From assembly GCA_040905505.1 (NCBI GenBank), contig JBBDRL010000108.1:1-64000 (forward strand): a stretch of 64,000 bases of DNA. The letters are read 5' to 3'. This DNA is from WHSP01 sp040905505. GTDB lineage: Bacteria > Gemmatimonadota > Gemmatimonadetes > Longimicrobiales > Longimicrobiaceae. The number at the start of each line of letters is the position of its first letter. Within the stretch, counting starts at the first letter, position 1. A model generated the notes under the pieces. That model did not search any database. It worked only from the letters and a program-made list of their open reading frames with translations, and was not told the DNA's origin. Below, piece after piece: positions 37,063 to 43,786 of this stretch. Position numbers and translations under genes: made by a program.

Positions 37063-39735
37063 CTATTCGCGGCGGAGTAGCCCCGCCGGTTCGATTCCCG
37101 AAACCCGTCGGGCGGGAATGTAACACGCTGCCAGGGCTACGATCGCCAGCCCGCCGCCGACCGCGGCCAGCGTCAGGGGGTCGAAAGGAGAGATCCCGAC
37201 GAGCAGAGCGCTGATCACCCGGGTCGAGAGGTAGACGCCCGGCACGCCCACGAACAGGCCCAGGAGGACCAGCAGCATCCCCTCACGAACGACCAGCCGC
37301 AGCACCTGCCCGCGCTCAGCCCCGAGCGCCAGGCGGACGGCGAGCTCGTGTCGGCGGCGCGTCACCGACCCGGCGACCATTCCGTACAGACCCATCGCCG
37401 CCAGGAGCAGCGCACCCAGCGAGAAGCCGGAGATCAGCACGGCGCTGACCCGCTGCTGCCGAAGCGATACGGAAACCACCTGATCCATCGATCGGATGTC
37501 CGCGATGGCCAGTTCCGGATCGATCCGCCAGATGGCCGCGCGCGCCTCGGAGGCCAGGCTCGAGGGCGCCCGGTCGGTGCGCAGTGCCCACGACAGGCTG
37601 GGCACCACGTAATCTTCGTTGCGAACGTAGATCTGGGGGCGGTCGTCGCGATGGACGTCGTACTGGCGCGCGTGTTCCGCCACCCCCACGACCGTCAGCG
37701 AATCGGTCCCGTACAGCACGAGCGTCGCACCGACGGGGTCCCCGGTTGGGAAGAAGGCGTCCGCGAGCGTACGATCGATCACCACCTCGCGGACGCCCTC
37801 CGGCCTCGCCCGCGAGAAGCCACGACCGTTGAGAATGGAAATTCCCATCGTCTCCAGGTAACCGGCCCGTGCGTGGAACCGATCGACGAGCGGTTCATCG
37901 TTCTCCCGAGCACCGGTATTCCCCGGCGCCCCCGGGAAGGTGACACCCGTCTGGCTCGCCTCGGCCGTCAGCGGCAGCCCGGAAACGGCGCCCACCGATC
38001 GGACACCCGGCAGCGCGGCGAGCTCGGCGTGTAGGCGATCCTGCGCCGCCGTCACCGCCGCCGCGTCCGGATAGGCGTCGCTCGCGATCGGCACGCGCAG
38101 GGTCAGGACGCCCGCAGGCTCGAAGCCCGGGTCGGCGCGGAGAAGTTGCTCGAAGCTGCGCACGACCAGGCCGCCGGTGCTCAGCAGGACCAGCGCGAGC
38201 GCGACCTGAACCACCACCATCCCCCGCCGCATCCGCCCGTGCCCACCCCCGCCCCGCACCGCCGTCGCACGCAGCAGCGTACCCAGGTGGGTGCGCGTCG
38301 CCCAACTGGCGGGCACGGCGGCAGCGATCAGCCCCAGGAGGGTGCCAGTGCCGATCACGACGATGGCGACCTGCCAGTCGACCGCGATCGCCTCCAGACG
38401 GGGCAGATCCAGGGGCGTCATCGCCACGAGGGCCCGTGTTGCCCAGAATGCGGCCAGTACGCCCCCTACCCCGCCCAGCAGCCCCAGCACGCCGCCCTCG
38501 ACGAGCGTTGCCCGCATCAGCGCCACCCGGTCCGCACCCAACGCCCGCGAGATCGCGAACTCCCGCTCGCGCTGCGTCGCCCTCACCAGTAGTAGCGTCG
38601 CCAGGTTGACCATCAGCACCAGCACCAGGAGCAGCCCGGCCAGCCCCAGCGCGGTCAGCGCCGGGCGCACACCGGAGACTAGATCGGCCTGGAGCCCGAC
38701 CGGATACAGCCGCAGTCCGAGGCCGCCGAAGTCCCGCTCGTCCAGCATCCTCCCCACCCGATCGACCGCTGCCTCGACCGCCTCCGGCGGGGTCCCCGGC
38801 CGGGCGCGGATCATTCCGGCGTACGACCCCTCCCCCGGCTCCGTCTCGGCCAGGTCATGGTCGAACGTCGTGTAGAGATCGGCACCCTCCGGGCCCCCGA
38901 GACTCGACGTCTGCACGAAGCGAACGTCTCGCCCCATCACGCCGACCACCGTGTGCGGCTCGCCGTCAAGGTGAACATCCGTGCCGACGATTTCCGGGTC
39001 CGCACTGAACCGCTGACTCCAAACGTCGTGCCCCAGAACAACTACCGCCGGCCGCCCCGGGCCCACCTCGCTCGCGGCGAAGTCACGACCCAGCGCAGGC
39101 TGAACACCCAGAAAGTCGAACAGGCGCGGCGATGAGACGATCAGCCCGACCTCCTGCGGAGGGCCGTCGCCCTCACCCCCCAAAGTTACCGTCGTTCGAT
39201 CCAGGCCGACCGCGCCTTCGATCGGCCCGCCTGCCTCGTCGAGCGCCACGATGTCCGTTCCCGCCAGCGCGCCGCGGTCCAGCTCGAACCAGCCGTACTC
39301 CCGCCAGACCATGTGCAGGCCGCCGGGGTCCTCGTAGGGCAATGGCTCGATCAGAACCTTGTCCACAACCGCGTACACGACCGCGAATGCTCCCAATCCG
39401 ACAGTCAGAGTCCCGAGCATCGCCGCCATGAAGAGGGGCGCACGGGACAGCCGGCGCAGCACCAGCTCGGAGTCCCGACCCCAGTTGCCCAGCCGACGCC
39501 ACGCGATTGAAGGGCGCACCCGCTCGCCCGGTCCGTTGCGCAGCGAATCCCACAGTGCCCGAACCCAGACGACCGCCAGGGACGCCACGCCGCCGCGCCG
39601 CAGCGCCGTCCGGTAGCGGTCTCGGTACGCTTCGACCACCGCCTCACCCAGATCCTCCCGGAAATGCGCGGGATACAGCCGCAGGAGAAGCCGCGTCCAG
39701 GCTTCCGACATCCTCAGCCAATGCTGCTCCTTCAT
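37063..39735 (-). CDS. ADOP-type (duplicated FtsX/MacB) ABC permease
   Basis: An 890-residue permease. The N-terminal about 80 residues form the soluble ADOP leader (YPAHFREDLGEAVVEAYRDRYR). Then come two FtsX-MacB halves: a first TM (FMAAMLGTLTVGLGAFAVVYAVVD), a periplasmic MacB-like core (QPALGRDF, PAVVVLGHDVWSQRF), three TMs, a second TM/core (GFEPAGVLTLRVPI, PVGATLVLYG), and three terminal TMs ending in PARRVSGIEPAGLLRRE. No ATPase is adjacent. Such orphan permeases coupled to PadR regulators are abundant in Acidobacteriota and Gemmatimonadota; substrates are unknown. The ATG overlaps the PadR stop (ATGA), so the two are translated together. Confidence 0.9.
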   Translation of the reverse strand: MKEQHWLRMSEAWTRLLLRLYPAHFREDLGEAVVEAYRDRYRTALRRGGVASLAVVWVRALWDSLRNGPGERVRPSIAWRRLGNWGRDSELVLRRLSRAPLFMAAMLGTLTVGLGAFAVVYAVVDKVLIEPLPYEDPGGLHMVWREYGWFELDRGALAGTDIVALDEAGGPIEGAVGLDRTTVTLGGEGDGPPQEVGLIVSSPRLFDFLGVQPALGRDFAASEVGPGRPAVVVLGHDVWSQRFSADPEIVGTDVHLDGEPHTVVGVMGRDVRFVQTSSLGGPEGADLYTTFDHDLAETEPGEGSYAGMIRARPGTPPEAVEAAVDRVGRMLDERDFGGLGLRLYPVGLQADLVSGVRPALTALGLAGLLLVLVLMVNLATLLLVRATQREREFAISRALGADRVALMRATLVEGGVLGLLGGVGGVLAAFWATRALVAMTPLDLPRLEAIAVDWQVAIVVIGTGTLLGLIAAAVPASWATRTHLGTLLRATAVRGGGGHGRMRRGMVVVQVALALVLLSTGGLVVRSFEQLLRADPGFEPAGVLTLRVPIASDAYPDAAAVTAAQDRLHAELAALPGVRSVGAVSGLPLTAEASQTGVTFPGAPGNTGARENDEPLVDRFHARAGYLETMGISILNGRGFSRARPEGVREVVIDRTLADAFFPTGDPVGATLVLYGTDSLTVVGVAEHARQYDVHRDDRPQIYVRNEDYVVPSLSWALRTDRAPSSLASEARAAIWRIDPELAIADIRSMDQVVSVSLRQQRVSAVLISGFSLGALLLAAMGLYGMVAGSVTRRRHELAVRLALGAERGQVLRLVVREGMLLVLLGLFVGVPGVYLSTRVISALLVGISPFDPLTLAAVGGGLAIVALAACYIPARRVSGIEPAGLLRRE

Positions 39736-40097
39736 GCGGCACCTTCCGCCAGCAGCCCGCCGATATGGGCCGCCCGTGTCAGTGCCGCCATTCGCCTTGC
39801 CTCCGCCCGCGCCACCCGTAGACCCAGCGGCGTCGCACGATAGTAGTTTCGCCGCTCGTCTCCCGCGTCCGGCGTCTCTCGCCGGTCCGCCGCTTCGATC
39901 AGCCCCTGCTCCTGCATCCGCCGTAGCGCCCGGTACAGCGTTCCCACGTCCGGAACCACCGTCTCTCCGCGAGACTCCGCGTCCCGAATGATCCCGTACC
40001 CGTGCCGTTCACCCACCGCCAGACTCAGCAGGACGTGAAATTCCACCGGCCGCAGCGGCAGGAATCGCTCGACCGGCCGTTCGCGATCCATTCCCAT
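39732..40097 (-). CDS. PadR-family transcriptional regulator
   Basis: A 121-residue PadR regulator. The winged-helix reads FHVLLSLAVGERHGYGIIRDAE, then VVPDVGTLYRALRRMQEQGL, the recognition helix region, then DERRNYYRATPLGLRVARAE, the wing and dimer helix start. The ATG at 40097 (MGMDRERP) has GGAGGC about 8 bases upstream; an ATG at 40091 is the alternative. It leads the ADOP permease gene and overlaps it by 4 bases. A TATATGCGC palindrome lies about 43 bases upstream and is the probable autoregulatory operator. Confidence 0.9.
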   Translation of the reverse strand: MGMDRERPVERFLPLRPVEFHVLLSLAVGERHGYGIIRDAESRGETVVPDVGTLYRALRRMQEQGLIEAADRRETPDAGDERRNYYRATPLGLRVARAEARRMAALTRAAHIGGLLAEGAA

Positions 40098-40408
40098 CGA
40101 CAGCCTCCGTACATGAGAGGAGCGGCGAATGCATGCGCCGCGCATATAGCTCGGCACATATATGCGCACTGCATATAGCCCGCGTCAAGGGCGGCGGGAT
40201 GGGAGGCCCGCTGATGCGAGCCTCCGTGATGGGTCGCAGTTCGTGCCTGTCGAGGTGGGTACGTGGGCCATTGTGCAGGTGCGCCGGCCGGCGGACCGAA
40301 CAGCGGCGCTTCATATTCATCATACCCCTTGTCGATCGGCTGTGAATCAGCATTTATTCACGTTACGGACTCGGCCCTTCTCCTGCACTCGGTTTTCCAC
40401 TCCTCCCA
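40098..40408. other. Divergent intergenic region
   Basis: This 311-base spacer separates the leftward padR gene from a rightward REC-kinase gene. Apart from the padR operator (40140-40167) and an extra GCATATAG (40171-40178), no gene or clear rightward promoter is visible. Confidence 0.45.
40140..40167 (-). promoter_or_regulatory. Probable PadR operator
   Basis: GCGCATATA (40140-40148) and TATATGCGC (40159-40167) are perfect 9-bp arms around a 10-base spacer, with a further GCATATAG half-site at 40171-40178. AT-rich palindromes of this spacing are typical PadR targets. It stands upstream of padR on the minus strand. Confidence 0.7.
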
Positions 40409-41683
40409 ATGGTTACGCGACCACAGGACTGCACGATCGTGCTGATCGACGACGAGGAGGCGAATCTCGACCTTCTCGAGGCGATCCTGCGTGAGGATGG
40501 CTATGTGTCGCTCGCGCGTACCAGTCGGCCGCAGGAGGCGGAGCGGATCATCCGGCGGGAGTCGCCGGATCTCATTCTGCTCGATCTTCACATGCCGCCA
40601 CCCGATGGGTTCGCGATCCTGGAATCGCTCCGGGCGTCGACGCCGGGGGACGAATACCTTCCGGTGCTGGTGCTGACGGCGGATGCGGCGCCGGCGGCGC
40701 GTGAGCGGGCGCTCTCGGGTGGTGCCCGGGACTTCCTGACGAAGCCGTTCGACGTCACCGAGGTTCTTCTGCGGGTGCGGAATCTGCTCGAGGCGCGCCT
40801 GCTTCACCGGCTGCAGCGCGAGGCGCGGTCGCGGGCGGAGGCGCTGGCGGCCGAGAACGCACGTCTGTTCGCGGAGGCACAGCAGGCGACGCGCGCCCGG
40901 GAGCGGTTGCTGTCAGTCGTCGCCCACGACCTTCGGAACCCGTTGTCGATCGTGGCGATGCACGCCGAGATGCTGGAGGAGCTCCGGCCACCGGAAACGA
41001 CCGGTTATCTGAGGGAGGCGCTCGAGAGCATCAGCGCAGCGACCGGCCGGATGCAGCTTCTGATCGAGGACCTGTTGGATGTCTCCCGGTTGGAGCACGG
41101 AACCTTCAAGCTCGCGCTGGCCGAGACCACGGCGACCGAGCTTCTCGCCGAGGCGGACCGCGCGCTCCGGCCGCTGGCCGAGGCGAACGGCATCGCGATC
41201 GAGTTCCGGACGCTCGGTCAGGCCGACCCTCTTCAGGCCGACGGCGCCCGACTGCTCCAGGCGCTCTCCAACCTGGTCAGCAACGCGGTGAAATTCACTC
41301 CACCGGGTGGACGGGTGCGCGTGTCGGCGGCAACGGACAGCTCGGGCCTGAAGATGGCCGTTACGGACAGCGGGCCGGGCATCCCGCCCGACCAGATCCC
41401 TCACGTATTCACGGCGTTCTGGCAGTCGGGCGATTCGGAGCGGCGGGGCGTCGGGCTGGGCCTCTGGATCGTGCGATCGATCGTCGAGGCGCACGGGGGT
41501 CGGATCTGGGTCGAGTCCTCGCCGGGCGATGGCAGCACCTTTCGCTTCGAGATCCCGACCGTATCCGCGCGTGAGCCGATTGCGGACGGCAGCGGGGGAG
41601 CCCCTTCCGCCACCCGGCCTGCCGAGCCTGCTCCCAGACCGCCGATGCCCGAAATGCCGTCGCCCACGCCCCCGGGCGGCTGA
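40409..41683 (+). CDS. REC-HisKA-HATPase response-regulator/kinase
   Basis: A 424-residue soluble protein with an N-terminal receiver (IVLIDDEEANLDLLE, phosphoacceptor Asp59 in LLDLHMP, Lys in FLTKPFD), a coiled-coil linker (about 130-160), HisKA with H-box VVAHDLRNPLS (His173), and HATPase (NLVSNAVKFT, DSGPGIPPD, GVGLGLWIV). A Pro-rich tail ends the protein. It probably receives phosphate from, or passes it to, the hybrid kinases nearby. It is a paralogue of the protein at 46248-47399 (shared QATRAR..VVAHDLRNPL segment). The ATG at 40409 has no strong SD sequence. Confidence 0.9.
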   Translation: MVTRPQDCTIVLIDDEEANLDLLEAILREDGYVSLARTSRPQEAERIIRRESPDLILLDLHMPPPDGFAILESLRASTPGDEYLPVLVLTADAAPAARERALSGGARDFLTKPFDVTEVLLRVRNLLEARLLHRLQREARSRAEALAAENARLFAEAQQATRARERLLSVVAHDLRNPLSIVAMHAEMLEELRPPETTGYLREALESISAATGRMQLLIEDLLDVSRLEHGTFKLALAETTATELLAEADRALRPLAEANGIAIEFRTLGQADPLQADGARLLQALSNLVSNAVKFTPPGGRVRVSAATDSSGLKMAVTDSGPGIPPDQIPHVFTAFWQSGDSERRGVGLGLWIVRSIVEAHGGRIWVESSPGDGSTFRFEIPTVSAREPIADGSGGAPSATRPAEPAPRPPMPEMPSPTPPGG

Positions 41684-41731
41684 CGGTAACCTAGGTCTCG
41701 CCATGCCGACATCGAGATCGTCACCAGCGTA

Positions 41732-41860
41732 AACGTCGTCACCAGCTTCAACGTCGTCACCAGCTTCAACGTCGTCACCGGCTTCAACGTCGTCACCGGC
41801 TTCAACGTCGTCACCCGGCTTCAACGTCGTCACCCGGCACCAACGTCGTCACCCGGCATC
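41732..41860. repeat. Tandem array of 18-19 bp units
   Basis: Seven units begin AACGTCGTCACC: four of 18 bp (AACGTCGTCACCAGCTTC or ...GGCTTC, from 41732) and three of 19 bp with an extra C (from 41804). A degenerate unit precedes them. All reading frames stay open through the array, which is a property of the repeat and not evidence of a gene. Confidence 0.9.
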
Positions 41861-41880
41861 AAGTAGTCTTCCCCGCGCAT

Positions 41881-42271
41881 GCGGGGATCCAGTACAGTGG
41901 CGACCTCGATCGCATCGGCAAGAATCTACTGGATCCCCGCTCTGCGGGGATGACCGACCCGGCGCTACCATTACCGTATGAACCAGCTGGATCCCCGCTC
42001 CGCNNNNNNNNNNNNNNNNNNNNNNNNNNNNNNNNNNNNNNNNNNNNNNNNNNNNNNNNNNNNNNNNNNNNNNNNNNNNNNNNNNNNNNNNNNNNNNNNN
42101 NNNCCGGCGCTACCATTACCGTATGAACCAGCTGGATCCCCGCTCCGCGATGACCGAGCCGGCGCTACCATTACCGTACGAACCAGCTGGATCCCCGCTC
42201 CGCGACGACCGAGCCGGCGCTACCATTACCGTATGAACCAGCTGGATCCCCGCGCCGCGGGGCTGACCAAA
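41881..42271. repeat. Palindrome and 55-bp tandem repeats around a gap
   Basis: GCGGGGATCCAGTA (41881-41894) and TACTGGATCCCCGC (41927-41940) are exact inverted arms. From 41959 a 55-bp unit (starting CCGGCGCTACCATTACCGTA and ending in the same GGATCCCCGC motif) is seen once before the gap and three times after (42104, 42159, 42214), nearly identical each time. There are no unique spacers, so it is not CRISPR. The motif resembles REP-type palindromic repeats. Confidence 0.85.
42004..42103. other. Scaffold gap (100 N) inside tandem repeat
   Basis: One hundred ambiguous bases interrupt the 55-bp array. Flanking units are out of register with a 100-base spacing, so the length is a placeholder; the true array is probably longer. 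Confidence 0.95.
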
Positions 42272-42346
42272 CCGGCAGGACGAATCCGGGCACCGACCAC
42301 GCACCAAGCGCGGCGAGCGGCGACATCAGCGCCTACCCGTCTCCGG

Positions 42347-42364
42347 ATGGGTCACGCGACCCAT
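42347..42364. promoter_or_regulatory. Palindrome ATGGGTCA-CG-CGACCCAT
   Basis: Second copy of the TGGGTCA palindrome (7-4-7 perfect; 8-2-8 with one mismatch), 77 bases upstream of the REC-LuxR regulator start. Position suits an operator for that gene. Confidence 0.6.
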
Positions 42365-42440
42365 GCCTCTCGGCCGGTCCGGACCGATATTCCGTCGGCT
42401 CGGTCGACTGCTGACACACTGTAAGAAGAGAGCCTCTGTC

Positions 42441-43058
42441 ATGAGCCGGATTCTCCTCGTCGAGGACAGCCATGAGCTGGCCTTCGGTCTCCAGCGGAAC
42501 CTGGAACTCGACGGCTACGAAGCCTCGGTGGCGACGAAGGGCGCGCACGCGCTCGCGCTCGCGACCGCCGAGAAGCCCGATCTGATCATCCTCGACCTCG
42601 GCCTTCCCGATCGCGACGGCTACACCGTGCTCGAAGAACTGCGGCGCCGGGGCAACGAGTGCCCGGTCCTGATCCTCTCCGCCCGCAACCTGGAATCGGA
42701 CAAATTGGAGGGATTCCGGCTCGGCGCCGACGACTACGTCACCAAGCCGTTCAGTGTGATGGAGCTCCTGGCCCGGATATCGGCACTTCTGCGGCGGGCG
42801 CCGAACGGAACGTCGAGCGAAGAGCAGGCACCCGTCGCGACCATTCTTTCGGACGAAGTGCTGCGCGAGCAGTTCGGGCTCACTCCGCGTCAGTCCGCCG
42901 TCGCCCGTCTGCTCGGCGAGGGTTGCAGCAATGCGGAGATCGCGCAGCGCCTCTCGGTCAGCTACTTCACGGCCCGGAACCACACGGAGCAGGTGCTGGC
43001 GAAGCTCGGCGTCCCGACCCGCGCGGCAGTGGGAGCGGTCCTCTACGGCCGCTCCTGA
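42441..43058 (+). CDS. REC-LuxR (NarL-type) response regulator
   Basis: A 205-residue response regulator and the only two-component protein in the cluster with a DNA-binding output. The receiver has ILLVEDSHELA, Asp52 in IILDLGLPDRDGY, and YVTKPFS. The C-terminal LuxR/GerE helix-turn-helix reads FGLTPRQSAVARLLGEGCSN, AEIAQRLSVSYFTARNHTEQ. The receiver resembles OmpR-type ones (DDYVTKPFSVMELLARISALLRR), giving a slightly mixed architecture. The ATG at 42441 follows AAGAAGAGAG. A histidine kinase gene begins 8 bases after its stop, so the two form a unit. A palindrome at 42347 may be its own target. Confidence 0.92.
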   Translation: MSRILLVEDSHELAFGLQRNLELDGYEASVATKGAHALALATAEKPDLIILDLGLPDRDGYTVLEELRRRGNECPVLILSARNLESDKLEGFRLGADDYVTKPFSVMELLARISALLRRAPNGTSSEEQAPVATILSDEVLREQFGLTPRQSAVARLLGEGCSNAEIAQRLSVSYFTARNHTEQVLAKLGVPTRAAVGAVLYGRS

Positions 43059-43066
43059 GGTCCACG

Positions 43067-43777
43067 ATGGCCCCCCGCCCCCATCTGTTCCCGATCGCGC
43101 ACGAGCTGCGCACGCCGCTCGCCAAGATCCGCATGTACACCGAGATGCTGCTCCTCCAGCGGGAGACCTCGGAGGATGAACGAATGCGCTGGCTGGAGTC
43201 GATCGAGCGCGAGGCCTGTCGGCTCGGCCAGACCGTCGAGAACCTGGTCCTCTTCGCCGACCCGCCCGCGGCTGGAGATCCGTTCCCGTCCCGCCGCCGC
43301 CTCGATCTCGGCTCCCTCGTCGAGGACGTCGTCTCGGACCTGAGCCACCTCGCGCGCGAGGCGGGTGTCCGGATCGAGGCCGACCCCCCCGTCGACTTCA
43401 TCGTGCTGGCCGATAAGAGCGCGCTCGAACACGCGATCGCGAACCTCGTCGAAGACGCGATCGCCCGCGCCGCTCCCTCGGGTGCCGCCGCGGTCACGCT
43501 CGAAGCGGTCGGCGCCGCAGCCGTGCTCGGCATCACCATCGACAGCGTGGACGGAGAGGATGCGGACGGCGCCGCTGCCAATGGCCGGCCCGGCACCGGC
43601 CAGTACCGACTCTCGGCGGCCCGGTCGATCGCCGAGGCGCACGGCGGTGGTCTACGCATGGATGAGTCGGCCGACGGCCGATCACGATCACTTTTCTCCA
43701 TTCCGTTGGCCGACCCGCGCCAGGCAGACGGCAGCGGAGGACCGGGGGACGACCCGGACCGCTCGACCCGGGGGTAA
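43067..43777 (+). CDS. Minimal histidine kinase with degraded ATP site
   Basis: A 236-residue protein that starts almost at the H-box: IAHELRTPLAKIRMYTEML (His12), followed by the HisKA dimer helices. The ATPase part is eroded: the N-box reads NLVEDAIARA where NLxxNAxKY is usual, so the Mg-ATP-binding Asn is Asp; the G1 DxGxG motif is absent (TIDSVDGEDAD); and G2 is GTGQYRLSAARSIAEAHGG. It may dimerise, take phosphate from a partner or act as a phosphatase rather than autophosphorylate. No sensor domain or TM. Located between the REC-LuxR gene and a hybrid kinase; GAGGT lies 8 bases before the ATG. Confidence 0.8.
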   Translation: MAPRPHLFPIAHELRTPLAKIRMYTEMLLLQRETSEDERMRWLESIEREACRLGQTVENLVLFADPPAAGDPFPSRRRLDLGSLVEDVVSDLSHLAREAGVRIEADPPVDFIVLADKSALEHAIANLVEDAIARAAPSGAAAVTLEAVGAAAVLGITIDSVDGEDADGAAANGRPGTGQYRLSAARSIAEAHGGGLRMDESADGRSRSLFSIPLADPRQADGSGGPGDDPDRSTRG

Positions 43778-43786
43778 TGAATTCCG

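Noticed and set aside
37080..37105. tRNA T-arm-like GGTTCGATTCC
   Set aside because: It falls inside the 3' end of the ADOP permease gene, and no acceptor stem, D-arm or anticodon arm can be built around it.
41684..41833. Repetitive protein made of GDDVEA or PVTTLK hexapeptides
   Set aside because: Multiple frames are open through the 18-bp array, and none has a ribosome binding site or a non-repeat domain.
41732..42271. CRISPR-like repeats
   Set aside because: The units are contiguous copies with no unique spacers between them, and there are no cas genes in the window.
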